This document shows, piece by piece, positions 16,147-24,237 of a stretch of DNA of 34,746 bases. The DNA lies in contig CANKLV010000004.1 in the NCBI GenBank assembly GCA_947483415.1, positions 1 through 34,746 of the forward strand, read 5' to 3'. The DNA comes from Chitinophagaceae bacterium (GTDB taxonomy: Bacteria; Bacteroidota; Bacteroidia; Chitinophagales; Chitinophagaceae). The notes under the pieces are model-generated. The model worked only from the letters and a program-made list of their open reading frames with translations. It had not been told where the DNA came from and did not search any database. Made by a program: the position numbers and the translations under genes. Within the stretch, counting starts at the first letter, position 1; each line of letters begins with the position of its first letter.

Positions 16147-18531
16147 ATGGATACATCAATTAATGAAATCAACAAACAAGAACCACTAAGTTTTGAAAAT
16201 TTTCGAAGTGAAGTACTAAAAGATTACAAAATTTCATGCGAAAGTAGAGAAACGAGTTTAATGGGCAGAAAAGAAGTGCTTTCTGGAAAAGCCAAATTTG
16301 GCATTTTTGGCGATGGTAAAGAAGTTGCTCAGGTGGCAATGTCAAAGTTTTTTAAACCAGGAGATTTCAGAGCTGGTTATTATAGAGATCAAACATTTAT
16401 GTTTTCGAGTGGGTTGGCAACTGTAGAACAATTTTTCGCGCAATTATATGCCGATCCTAATATTGAGCATGAACCTTTTAGCGCTGGCAGACAAATGAAT
16501 GCCCATTTTGCAACAAAGTTTGTTTCAGAAAATGGCGATTGGATGGACTTGGCATCTTTAAAAAATGTATCGAGTGACATTGCACCTACTGCTGGTCAGA
16601 TGGTGCGCGCATTAGGCCTTGCATTTGCATCTAAAGTTTTTAGAAATGTACCACAACTTTCGGAACTTAAAAATTTAAGTAACGAAGGAAATGAAGTATG
16701 CTTTTGTACCATTGGAGATGCATCTACTAGTGAAGGCCAATTTTGGGAAACCATGAATGCTGCGGGGGTTTTGCAAGTTCCATTAGCCGTTTTTGTTTGG
16801 GATGATGGATATGGAATTTCGGTTCCTAAAAAATATCAAACTACAAAAGGTTCAATCTCTAATGCCTTATCTGGCTTGCAAAAAGAAGAGGAAACAAATG
16901 GTATAGATATTTACAAATTAAAAGGTTGGGATTATGCGGGCATGTGCGAAATTTTAGAAACTGCTATTCAAAAAATTAGAGATACCCATGTTCCGGCTCT
17001 GTTTCATGTAGAAGAAATTACGCAACCTCAAGGACATTCTACTTCAGGTAGCCATGAACGATATAAAGATGCAGATAGACTTTCTTGGGAAAAGGAATGG
17101 GATTGTTTAAAACAAATGCGTCAATGGATTTTAGATAATGCACTTGCTGATGAGGATGATTTGAATGCTATTGAAGAAAATGCAATTGCTTTTGTAAAAG
17201 AAAGCAAACAAAATGCTTGGTCAAAATATCATCAGCCGCTTAAAAATTTAGTAAAAGAAACGATTGATATTTTGAGCGGTGCAGATCAATCGATTCCTGA
17301 AATATCTAATGCAATAAAAGAGTTGAATGCCATTCGTGAACCAATGCGCAGAGATGTGCTTAAATCGTTGGCTTCAATTTTAGATAACGCATCAAATTCA
17401 AATGAACCTGCAATTATTCGCATCAATCAATTTTATCAAAAATTGAAATCTGAAAGTGAAAAACTTTATGATTCACACTTATATAATGAAGGTGAAAAAT
17501 CGGCATTAAATGTGCCTGCTATTTCTGTTCGTTATGAAGATGATGCTGCTTTGCTAAATGGATTTGAAGTATTGAATAATTATTTTGATCAGTTGTTTTC
17601 AGCCAATTCAAAAGTGGTGGCATTTGGAGAAGATCTCGGTCATATTGGGGATGTGAATCAAGGATTTAGTGGGTTACAAGAAAAGCATGGCATTCAGCGT
17701 ATATTCGATACCGGTATAAGAGAGCTTACTATAATGGGACAGGGGATAGGTTTAGCATTAAGAGGTCTAAGGCCTATTGCCGAAATACAGTACTTAGATT
17801 ATTTATTGTATGGATTGCAACCCCTAAGTGATGATGTGGCAACAACACATTTTAGAACTTCTGGTCAACAAAGTTGTCCTTTAATTGTAAGAACACGCGG
17901 ACATCGCTTGGAAGGTATTTGGCATAGTGGCTCACCAATGGGGATGATAGTTCACGCACTTCGTGGAATGTATGTTTGTGTTCCTAGAAATATGACTCAA
18001 GCAGTTGGCATGTATAATACTTTATTACAAAGCAACGACCCCGGGTTAGTAATCGAATGTTTAAATGGATATCGATTAAAAGAAAAATTGCCTAATAATT
18101 TACTTGAATTTACCGTTCCTTTAGGCATTCCTGAGGTGCTAAAATCAGGAGATGATATTACAATTGTGAGTTATGGCTCAACTTTACGCATCGTACAAGA
18201 AGCAGCGGAAAAACTAGCATTAATGGGTATTTCTTGCGAAATAATGGATGTGCAAACATTGTTGCCTTTTGATATCAATCATTCAATCAAAGCTTCGCTT
18301 CAAAAAACGAGTCGTATTTTATTTGTGGATGAAGATGTACCAGGAGGTGCGGCATCATACATGTACAACAAAGTAATGGAAGAGCAAAATGGTTATCGCC
18401 TATTAGACGTAGCACCTCGAACATTGACATCAAAAGCGCATCGCCCATCATTTGGAAGTGACGGAGATTATTTCTCTAAACCCAATACAGAAGATGTAAT
18501 TAGGGTTGTTAAAGAAATGATGGCTGAATAA
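16147..18531 (+). CDS. Fused E1 alpha/beta thiamine-diphosphate 2-oxoacid dehydrogenase (branched-chain type)
   Basis: The 794-residue protein joins an E1-alpha and an E1-beta half. The alpha half shows the ThDP motif GDASTSEGQFWETMNAAGVLQVPLAVFVWDDGYGIS, split by a normal spacing, with ARxMxxHF-type AGRQMNAHFAT before it. The beta half starts near residue 460. It shows VVAFGEDLGHIGDVNQGFSGL, FDTGIRELTIMGQGIGLALRGLRPIAEIQYLDYL and HSGSPMGMIVHALRGMYVCVPRNM. Such proteins decarboxylate branched-chain 2-oxoacids (or pyruvate) for an E2 core. The start is ATG 16147, since the frame upstream offers only a TTG at 16111. E2 and E3 genes are not adjacent. The gene converges with yebC. Confidence 0.9.
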   Translation: MDTSINEINKQEPLSFENFRSEVLKDYKISCESRETSLMGRKEVLSGKAKFGIFGDGKEVAQVAMSKFFKPGDFRAGYYRDQTFMFSSGLATVEQFFAQLYADPNIEHEPFSAGRQMNAHFATKFVSENGDWMDLASLKNVSSDIAPTAGQMVRALGLAFASKVFRNVPQLSELKNLSNEGNEVCFCTIGDASTSEGQFWETMNAAGVLQVPLAVFVWDDGYGISVPKKYQTTKGSISNALSGLQKEEETNGIDIYKLKGWDYAGMCEILETAIQKIRDTHVPALFHVEEITQPQGHSTSGSHERYKDADRLSWEKEWDCLKQMRQWILDNALADEDDLNAIEENAIAFVKESKQNAWSKYHQPLKNLVKETIDILSGADQSIPEISNAIKELNAIREPMRRDVLKSLASILDNASNSNEPAIIRINQFYQKLKSESEKLYDSHLYNEGEKSALNVPAISVRYEDDAALLNGFEVLNNYFDQLFSANSKVVAFGEDLGHIGDVNQGFSGLQEKHGIQRIFDTGIRELTIMGQGIGLALRGLRPIAEIQYLDYLLYGLQPLSDDVATTHFRTSGQQSCPLIVRTRGHRLEGIWHSGSPMGMIVHALRGMYVCVPRNMTQAVGMYNTLLQSNDPGLVIECLNGYRLKEKLPNNLLEFTVPLGIPEVLKSGDDITIVSYGSTLRIVQEAAEKLALMGISCEIMDVQTLLPFDINHSIKASLQKTSRILFVDEDVPGGAASYMYNKVMEEQNGYRLLDVAPRTLTSKAHRPSFGSDGDYFSKPNTEDVIRVVKEMMAE

Positions 18532-18547
18532 TAAACTTAAGTTTTAT

Positions 18548-19258
18548 TTATTTTAGATTGTGATAAACTTTTTGAACATCTTCATCTTGTTCAAGCTTAT
18601 CTACCATTTTCAATACTTCATTGGCTTCGTCTTCACCGAGTTCAACGGTGTTGGCAGGAATGCGTGTAAGCTCAGCCGTTATAACTTCAATTCCTTTTTC
18701 TTCTAAGGCTTTATTCATATTGCCAAACTCATTAAAAGCAGTCCGAATAATGATATTACCTTCAGCATCTTCACCTATTTCTTCTAATCCAAAATCTATT
18801 AATTCCAATTCTAGATCTTCGGTGTTTAATCCGCCATTTTTTACTTTAAATTCTCCCATTCTATTAAATGTAAAAGCCACACTTCCACTTGTTCCTAAAG
18901 CGCCACCACCTTTGGTAAAATGCATCCTTACATTTGCTACTGTACGGGTTGGGTTATCTGTTGCTGTTTCTACCATTACTGCCACGCCGTGTGGTCCGTA
19001 ACCTTCGTAAGCAATTTCTTCATAGTTTGTAGTATCTTTTCCCATCGCACGTTTAATCGCAGCTTCAACGCGGTCTTTAGGCATATTGCATGCTTTTGCG
19101 TTGATATAACACCTTCTCAATGCAGGATTATTATCCGGCTCTGGCCCACTTGATTTTACAGCAATTGCAATCTCTTTACCAATACGGGTAAAGTTTTTAG
19201 CCATTTTATCCCAACGTGCAAACATGGCACTTTTACGAACTTCAAATATCCTTCCCAT
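18548..19258 (-). CDS. YebC/PmpR-family protein
   Basis: The 236-residue protein starts [35 protein letters not shown], the N-terminal three-helix block of YebC. It continues with [59 protein letters not shown] and [22 protein letters not shown] are diagnostic of the second domain. Family members were long annotated as transcription regulators; recent work points to a role on the ribosome in relieving stalls at proline-rich stretches. A TACATTTG -7 box lies 23 bp upstream of ATG. It converges with the E1 gene, with a 16-bp gap. Confidence 0.93.
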   Translation of the reverse strand: MGRIFEVRKSAMFARWDKMAKNFTRIGKEIAIAVKSSGPEPDNNPALRRCYINAKACNMPKDRVEAAIKRAMGKDTTNYEEIAYEGYGPHGVAVMVETATDNPTRTVANVRMHFTKGGGALGTSGSVAFTFNRMGEFKVKNGGLNTEDLELELIDFGLEEIGEDAEGNIIIRTAFNEFGNMNKALEEKGIEVITAELTRIPANTVELGEDEANEVLKMVDKLEQDEDVQKVYHNLK

Positions 19259-19281
19259 AGTAATTACTTATTTAAGGTTGA

Positions 19282-19289
19282 CAAATGTA
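19282..19289 (-). promoter_or_regulatory. -7 box of the yebC-family gene
   Basis: TACATTTG on the minus strand matches TAnnTTTG exactly, 23 bp upstream of the ATG at 19258. The -33 element is not clear. Confidence 0.5.
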
Positions 19290-19346
19290 CGGAAATGATT
19301 TTTTTTGAAGTTGCCAGTCTTATTATTTTATAAAATTAAGCTGCAT

Positions 19347-19354
19347 TATCTTCG
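19347..19354 (+). promoter_or_regulatory. -7 box 4 bp upstream of the Ldh-family ATG
   Basis: TATCTTCG fits the TAnnTTcG form. Only CTAA separates it from ATG 19359, the same 4-bp geometry as the aminotransferase gene. The -33 element is not clear. Confidence 0.45.
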
Positions 19355-19358
19355 CTAA

Positions 19359-20447
19359 ATGGAACAAAAATTTTTTTATCATCAGTTGTTTGCTTTTGTG
19401 CAATCGATTTTTATTCAGATGGGATGCTCAGAAATAGATGCAATAACTGCTTCAAAATCCTTACTTAGTGCCGATTTAAGTGGTGTAGACAGTCATGGCA
19501 TTGCTCGTTTGGTGGGTTATGTTCGATTGTGGGAAGTTGGGCGGATTAATAGCAAACCCGAAATAAAAATAATTCATGAAACACCAAGTACAGGTGTTGT
19601 AGATGGAGGTGCTGGATTGGGTTTGGTCGTAGCTCCGTGGGCAATGAATATTGCTATTGAAAAAGCCAGGCAAGTGGGCAGTGGATGGATTAGCGTACAA
19701 AACAGTAATCATTTTGGAATAGCCGGACAACATGCAATGATGGCATTGCCTCATGATATGATTGGTATAGCGATGACAAATGCTTCTGCGTTAGTGTCGC
19801 CTACTTTTTCTAAAGAAAGGATGTTGGGCACAAATCCAATTGCAGTAGCTATTCCTGCAGGTGAACAACCTCCATTTGTGGCTGATTTTGCAACAACTAC
19901 TGCAGCCAATGGAAAACTTGAAATATCACAAAGAAAAAATATTGCGGTTCCAAGTGGTTGGGTACAAGATGAGAATGGAATTGAATCAAATGATGCGCAT
20001 GCATTGAAGCAGGGTGGGGCGTTATTGCCACTTGGTGGCGATCGTGAGCATAGTAGCCATAAAGGATTTATGTTGGGTTCAATTGTAGATATTTTTTCAG
20101 GAGTATTAAGTGGTGCAAATTTTGGTCCATGGGTACCGCCTTTTCCAGCTTATGTACCAATGCCTGAAAATATGCCAGGAAAAGGAATTGGTCATTTTTT
20201 TGGGGCAATGAGAATCGATGCATTTCGAACAGCAGAATCATTTAAAAAAGATATGGATTTATGGATTAGTAGATTTAGAGAAGCGGTACCAATAGATGCT
20301 AGAAATCCTGTTGTAATCCCCGGTGATCCAGAAAGAATAATGGAGCAAGAGCGCATTCATAATGGAATTCCAATTCCAGAAGTAATTCAAAATGATTTAA
20401 AAGAACTGGGTGCAAAATTTAATGTTCCGTTTGATTTAGTAAAGTAA
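19359..20447 (+). CDS. Ldh-family malate/L-lactate-type NAD(P) dehydrogenase
   Basis: The 362-residue protein belongs to the Ldh_2 (malate/L-lactate dehydrogenase YlbC/YiaK-like) family, not to the Rossmann LDH/MDH family. Family blocks are ADLSGVDSHGIARLVGYVRL (about 34-53), GWISVQNSNHFGIAGQHAMMAL with the NSxHxG block, GTNPIAVAIPAGEQPPFVADFATT and GDREHSSHKGFMLGSIVDIFSGVLSGA. Such enzymes reduce 2-oxoacids or oxidise L-malate, L-lactate, ureidoglycolate or similar. The substrate is uncertain. The length is normal. It is followed immediately by the sRNA triplet, so readthrough into those genes is possible. Confidence 0.88.
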   Translation: MEQKFFYHQLFAFVQSIFIQMGCSEIDAITASKSLLSADLSGVDSHGIARLVGYVRLWEVGRINSKPEIKIIHETPSTGVVDGGAGLGLVVAPWAMNIAIEKARQVGSGWISVQNSNHFGIAGQHAMMALPHDMIGIAMTNASALVSPTFSKERMLGTNPIAVAIPAGEQPPFVADFATTTAANGKLEISQRKNIAVPSGWVQDENGIESNDAHALKQGGALLPLGGDREHSSHKGFMLGSIVDIFSGVLSGANFGPWVPPFPAYVPMPENMPGKGIGHFFGAMRIDAFRTAESFKKDMDLWISRFREAVPIDARNPVVIPGDPERIMEQERIHNGIPIPEVIQNDLKELGAKFNVPFDLVK

Positions 20448-20460
20448 AAAGTAAAAAAGT
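20441..20460. repeat. Heptameric AAAAGTN run at the 5' edge of sRNA unit 1
   Basis: AAAGTAAAAAGTAAAAAAGT overlaps the stop region of the Ldh gene and leads into unit 1. Similar runs precede units 2 (20642-20695) and 3 (20868-20890). The repeats may have driven the duplication by recombination. Confidence 0.5.
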
Positions 20461-20640
20461 ATGGATGACTTGTACTTTTAAAAATCCAATGTAATCTGAG
20501 CATAACTCAAAAACTTTCAAAAAAACTTTCAAAATCATTTTTACAAACGCAATAAAATCAACGCGTTATCGTTTTAAAGATGGTTTTTCATAGGATATTG
20601 GATTAATACGGGCTGCGATTTCTATCACGGCCCTTTTTTT
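20455..20640 (+). ncRNA. Tandem sRNA candidate, unit 1
   Basis: The unit of about 186 bp has a conserved 98-nt core at 20543-20640. The core starts ACAAACGC and holds an AACGC...GCGTT hairpin (20546-20566). It ends in an intrinsic terminator, GGGCTG (20610-20615) with CGGCCC (20628-20633), an internal GAT/ATC pairing with a UUCU loop, then seven T. Upstream are a conserved GTATGGATGACTT and TAATCTGAGC (near 20492), spaced like a TTG-N19-TAnn(T)TG promoter. Transcription is therefore expected to start around 20502, giving an RNA of about 140 nt. The core holds a tiny frame (eight codons from an ATG near 20580), but nothing suggests it is coding. Confidence 0.72.
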
Positions 20641-20688
20641 ATTTTGGGAAGAGAGAAGTGAAAAGAGAGAAGTGAAAAGTCAAAATTA

Positions 20689-20862
20689 AAAAAGTATAGA
20701 TGACTTTTGGTTAAAGAATTCAACGTTTTCTGAGCAAAACACAAAAACTTTCAAAATAATTTTTACAAACGCAATAAAATCAACACGTTATCGTTTTAAA
20801 GATGGTTTTTCATAGGATATTGGATTAATACGGGCTGCGATTTCTATCACGGCCCTTTTTTT
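20689..20862 (+). ncRNA. Tandem sRNA candidate, unit 2
   Basis: The core at 20765-20862 differs from unit 1 by one base (G to A in the GCGTT arm, leaving a 4-bp stem AACG/CGTT). The terminator is GGGCTG (20832-20837) with CGGCCC (20850-20855), then T7. The upstream 75 bp are only loosely alike, but keep GTATAGATGACTT, TCTGAGC and ACTTTCAAAATAATTTTTAC. The likely promoter is thus individually maintained. The expected RNA is about 125 nt. Confidence 0.72.
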
Positions 20863-20882
20863 GTTTTCGAAAGTCAAAAGTC

Positions 20883-21056
20883 AAAAAGTATGGATGACTT
20901 GTAGTTTTAAAAACTCAATGTTATCTGAGCTAACACAAATACTTTCAAATTAATTTTCACAAACGCAATAAAATCAACGCGTTATCGTTTTAAAGATGGT
21001 TTTTCATAGGATATTGGATTAATACGGGCTGCGATTTCTATCATGGCCCTTTTTTT
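20883..21056 (+). ncRNA. Tandem sRNA candidate, unit 3
   Basis: The core at 20959-21056 differs from unit 1 by one base in the terminator (CGGCCC to TGGCCC at 21044-21049), which keeps pairing with GGGCTG (21026-21031) as G-U. T7 follows. Upstream it keeps GTATGGATGACTTG, TTATCTGAGC and ACTTTCAAATTAATTTTCAC. It is back to back with the queA terminator (21063-21092). Confidence 0.72.
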
Positions 21057-21062
21057 ATGTAT

Positions 21063-21092
21063 AAAAAAAGCCCCGAATAATTCGAAGCTTTA
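21063..21092 (-). terminator. Intrinsic terminator of queA
   Basis: On the minus strand the stem AAAGC-UU-CGAA / UUCG-GG-GCUUU (with two G-U pairs, loop UUA) is followed by TTTTTTTAT. It lies 19 bp after the queA stop and 6 bp from the end of sRNA unit 3. Confidence 0.8.
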
Positions 21093-21110
21093 AAATGATT
21101 TTGATTTCTA

Positions 21111-22160
21111 TTATATAATCAACATTGCATCTCCATAACTAAAAAAGCGATACTTATCTTTTATTGCTTTTTGATATGCATCCATCATTAAATCATAACC
21201 TGCAAAAGCACATGCCATTATCATCAAACTCGATTTTGGCAAATGAAAATTACTTACCAATGAATCGGCAACATTGAAATTATATGGTGGATGGATAAAA
21301 TGATTTGTCCAACCCTCTGATGGTTTTAATAATTTTTGTGCAGTATAAGAGGTTTCCATCGCGCGCATTGTAGTTGTTCCAATTGAACAAATTCTGTTTT
21401 TGCATTCTTTTGCTTTGTTTACAATGGCACATGCAGTTGCATCTACTCTATAATATTCTGCATCCATTTTATGCTTGCTCAAATCTTCTACTTCAATTTG
21501 GCGGAAAGTGCCTAATCCAGTGTGTAAGGTAACTTCAGCAAAACGAATTCCTTGTATTTCCAAACGCTTAATTAGTTCTTTACTAAAATGCAAACCAGCA
21601 GTAGGTGCAGCAACGGCTCCTTCATATTTTGCATAAACCGTTTGATATCTTTCTTTATCTTCTTCTTCTGGTTTTCTTTTGATGTATTTAGGCAATGGCG
21701 TTTCTCCCATCAATTCAAGCATCTGACGAAACTCTTCTTCTGTTCCATCCCAAAGGAATCTTATTGTTCTTCCGCGGCTGGTTGTATTATCGATTACTTC
21801 TGCAACCAATTCATCATTTTCGCCAAAATACAATTTATTTCCAACCCTGATTTTACGCGCAGGATCCACAATTACATCCCACAATTTATTGGTTTTGTTA
21901 AGTTCTCTTAATAAAAAAACTTCAATTTTTGCCCCTGTCTTTTCTTTTCTTCCATACATTCTTGCAGGGAAAACCTTGGTATTGTTTACTACAAACACAT
22001 CCTTATCATCATAATATTCCATGATGTCGGAAAAGTTACGATCTTCAATATGACCGGTTTTGCGATGAATTACCATTAAGCGACTATCTTCTCTTCTTTT
22101 TGTTGGATTTTGTGCAATTAAATTTAACGGGAGGTCGAAACGGAACTGTGATAACTTCAT
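21111..22160 (-). CDS. queA: S-adenosylmethionine:tRNA ribosyltransferase-isomerase QueA
   Basis: The 349-residue enzyme transfers and isomerises the ribosyl part of SAM onto 7-aminomethyl-7-deazaguanine in tRNA, giving epoxyqueuosine. It starts [31 protein letters not shown], the classic N-terminus. It carries [61 protein letters not shown] and HKMDAEYY, then [11 protein letters not shown] and [21 protein letters not shown]. The length is normal. No other queuosine genes are adjacent. It has a clear terminator (21063) and an unusual folded leader (22161-22273), pointing to regulation. Confidence 0.96.
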   Translation of the reverse strand: MKLSQFRFDLPLNLIAQNPTKRREDSRLMVIHRKTGHIEDRNFSDIMEYYDDKDVFVVNNTKVFPARMYGRKEKTGAKIEVFLLRELNKTNKLWDVIVDPARKIRVGNKLYFGENDELVAEVIDNTTSRGRTIRFLWDGTEEEFRQMLELMGETPLPKYIKRKPEEEDKERYQTVYAKYEGAVAAPTAGLHFSKELIKRLEIQGIRFAEVTLHTGLGTFRQIEVEDLSKHKMDAEYYRVDATACAIVNKAKECKNRICSIGTTTMRAMETSYTAQKLLKPSEGWTNHFIHPPYNFNVADSLVSNFHLPKSSLMIMACAFAGYDLMMDAYQKAIKDKYRFFSYGDAMLII

Positions 22161-22273
22161 GTATATTTTTTTTAGATTTTATACATGCCGCTATGCAATA
22201 AGATTGCAATTGTCATTTAAGCCTTAATAAAGGCACTTATCATGTTACGGCATGATTTTGAAGTGCAAATGTA
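22161..22273 (-). promoter_or_regulatory. queA promoter and three-way-junction 5' leader
   Basis: TACATTTG at 22266-22273 (minus) is an exact -7 match. Between it and the ATG the RNA can form a closed junction. P1 is CATGCCG with CGGCATG (plus-strand 22184-22190 with 22248-22254, 7 bp). P2 is GCCUU-UAUU-AAGGC (22221-22234). P3 is UGCAAU-CUU-AUUGCA (22194-22208). The 3' side of P1 ends 23 nt before the start codon. This is riboswitch-like in form, but it matches no class I know, including preQ1-I. A tRNA was excluded. Confidence 0.5.
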
Positions 22274-22314
22274 ATTTATTTATTTTAAAAATAGAGAAAG
22301 AATTTGGGTGGGGA

Positions 22315-22396
22315 GTTATTAGATATCCGATTCTAGACACTGGATGCTCGATTGTATATGGTTCCAACAATAAACAATAAACAACAAACAACAAAC
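22315..22396. repeat. Low-complexity intergenic repeats
   Basis: CAATAAACAATAAACAACAAACAACAAAC (22370-22396, 7-bp period) is preceded by 8-9-bp-spaced GAT-words (TAGATATCC, GATTCTAGA, CACTGGATG). A similar GAT-word stretch lies at 12312-12355. No gene is evident. Confidence 0.4.
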
Positions 22397-22431
22397 GTCT
22401 GATGAAAAAGATTGCAAAGCGGAAAATACGT

Positions 22432-23163
22432 TTATCTAACATCATGTCCATTTTTCAAATTATTTCGATAATACTCGTAGCTGATGCAAAGAAAAATAAA
22501 AGCTTGAATACATTCGAAAATTTCTGATGCGGTTAAATAGTAATAGATGTTATTTCCTTTTGGCAGAATCATCAACACTAACTTATACACAAACCAATTG
22601 ATTATAAAGAAAACGCCAATAGATAATTTTGGTGTAGGCATTTTTATTTTATGTATAAAATTGGAGATTGTTTTCGACTGAATTATTAAGAATGGGATTA
22701 CAATTCCATAAAAAAGACAAAACAGTCGGAATAAAAAATTAATTTCTAATAATCTTTCCAAACCAGATTTTTTTGAGCCGTCAAAATTTCCAGTGTTAAA
22801 TATTTCAATATTATGAAAATTGAACTCGTTTTGAACATTTATTTTATTTAAATAATTGGGGGTAGAAAAGTGCATCAAATGCTGACCCCAGTTAATTTCT
22901 TCTCCTGCTCCAACAAAAAATATTACTGAAAGTAAAATGAAAAAAATGTTTTTTGTGCTTCTAAACAAGAGAAATAAAATAACAGAAGATATAAAAAAAA
23001 ACAAAGCAGTAGAAAGCTCAAATAATGCGTTTTCTTCGCTAAGACGTATAATTAATGATACACTGCAATATTTATATACACCATAACTGGCAATGATGGC
23101 TAATACGATTAAAAGTATATAACCTTTACTTTGATTAAAATCATTTTGATACTTTTTAAACAT
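22432..23163 (-). CDS. Uncharacterised multi-pass membrane protein with GEExxWGQ motif
   Basis: The 243-residue protein has about six hydrophobic helices (about 14-32, 48-66, 68-84, 144-165, 182-200, 215-232). Between helices 3 and 4 lies a polar, conserved-looking stretch, GAGEEINWGQHLMHFSTP, then NVQNEFNFHNIEIFN. I recall similar motifs (EExSWGQ and N-Q-E-N-HN) in uncharacterised bacterial membrane proteins. The paired acid/His/Asn residues at a membrane face would suit an enzyme or a metal site, but this is inference. I do not assign a function. It lies between the AMP nucleosidase gene (116 bp upstream) and queA. Confidence 0.6.
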   Translation of the reverse strand: MFKKYQNDFNQSKGYILLIVLAIIASYGVYKYCSVSLIIRLSEENALFELSTALFFFISSVILFLLFRSTKNIFFILLSVIFFVGAGEEINWGQHLMHFSTPNYLNKINVQNEFNFHNIEIFNTGNFDGSKKSGLERLLEINFLFRLFCLFYGIVIPFLIIQSKTISNFIHKIKMPTPKLSIGVFFIINWFVYKLVLMILPKGNNIYYYLTASEIFECIQAFIFLCISYEYYRNNLKNGHDVR

Positions 23164-23279
23164 TTATTTTTGATTTGGCAGTTTAGTGTTTCTATTCAGA
23201 TAATTTAAATTTTCCTGAAAAAAAATAACGAAAATCGAATCGAAATGTTGTATAAGTAAATTATTAAAAGATTTGTTGA

Positions 23280-24050
23280 TTAAAATTTCAAATGTCTTAC
23301 CGTTAATCCAGAATTAATGAGTTGTTTCAAAGAATCAATGCCAATTTTCAGATGAAGCTCTACAAACTCGGTTGTTACTTTTATGTCGCTGGCTTCGGTT
23401 TTCACACCTTCTGGAACCATTGGAGAATCGCTAACCAGTAATATTGCGCCGGTAGGGATTTTATTAAAAAATCCGACAGTAAATATTGTTGCCGTTTCCA
23501 TATCAATAGCATATGCCCTTATCTTTTCTAGATATGCTTTAAATTGTTCATCGTGTTCCCATACCCTTCTATTTGTTGAGTAGCAAACGCCTGTCCAATA
23601 ATCGCATTCATAATCCCGAATGGTTGTTGAAATAGCTTTTTGCAAAGCAAATGCAGGCATGGCGGGAACTTCAGGAGGAAAATAATCGTTGCTTGTTCCT
23701 TCGCCTCTTATTGCTGCGATGGGTAATATTAAATCGCCTATTTTATTTCTCTTTTTCAAGCCGCCACATTTTCCTAAAAACAATACTGCTTTTGGATGAA
23801 TTGCCGAAAGCAAATCCATTATTGTAGCAGCTCCTGGACTACCCATACCAAAGTTTATAATGGTTATGTTATTTGCAGTTGCACATTGCATTGGATTTTC
23901 TTTCCCAATTATCTCTACTTTGTGCCATGCAGCAAATAGATGTACATATTTAGAAAAATTGGTTAACAAAATATATTCACCAAATTCTTCAATTTTTAAT
24001 CCGGTGTAACGAGGTAGCCAATTGTTTACGATTTCTTCTTTTGTTTTCAT
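23280..24050 (-). CDS. amn: AMP nucleosidase
   Basis: The 256-residue PNP/UDP-family nucleosidase cleaves AMP to adenine and ribose 5-phosphate. The N-terminus (MKTKEEIVNNWLPRYTGLKIEEFGEYILLTNF) is typical of the short Bacteroidetes AMP nucleosidase. NFGMGSPGAATIMDLL and AVLFLGKCGGLKK form the phosphate- and purine-binding core. GEGTSNDYFPPEVPA and YAIDMETATIF (E in the MEtAT motif binding ribose) complete it. The length is that of the single-domain form, without the N-terminal regulatory domain of the E. coli enzyme. Its product adenine is the substrate of the deaminase at 6531. Confidence 0.92.
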   Translation of the reverse strand: MKTKEEIVNNWLPRYTGLKIEEFGEYILLTNFSKYVHLFAAWHKVEIIGKENPMQCATANNITIINFGMGSPGAATIMDLLSAIHPKAVLFLGKCGGLKKRNKIGDLILPIAAIRGEGTSNDYFPPEVPAMPAFALQKAISTTIRDYECDYWTGVCYSTNRRVWEHDEQFKAYLEKIRAYAIDMETATIFTVGFFNKIPTGAILLVSDSPMVPEGVKTEASDIKVTTEFVELHLKIGIDSLKQLINSGLTVRHLKF

Positions 24051-24218
24051 TGTATGCTCATTTAATACTTTTTAATAGAAAAATACTTAATCATTATAAT
24101 TCTATTTTCAAATTAGCTTATTATAAATATAATCATAAGTTGTTGATTAATGCTGAATAAAATTCGGGTAAACAGAATAAACTTTACCAATAAAAAAACA
24201 ATTCATCATTGCTGATTT

Positions 24219-24226
24219 TACTTTTG
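24219..24226 (+). promoter_or_regulatory. -7 box of the subtilase gene
   Basis: TACTTTTG fits TAnnTTTG and ends 11 bp before ATG 24238. No -33 TTG is clear. Confidence 0.4.
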
Positions 24227-24237
24227 AAAAAAATATT

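Noticed and set aside
20580-20607. An 8-codon conserved peptide (ATG-started) in the sRNA cores
   Set aside because: All copies are identical there, so no synonymous change can support coding, and there is no ribosome-binding site.
20455-21056. CRISPR array
   Set aside because: Three units of ~180-230 bp with long conserved cores and no short regular repeat/spacer pattern, and no cas genes.
22184-22254. A tRNA-like element (7-bp closing stem, 71 nt) in the queA leader
   Set aside because: No T-arm GGTTCGA, no D-arm and no anticodon arm in the right places on either strand, so it is listed as a leader junction only.
22245-22451. A 68-codon minus-strand frame
   Set aside because: It overlaps the queA leader and the end of the next gene, has biased composition, no ribosome-binding site and no recognisable family.
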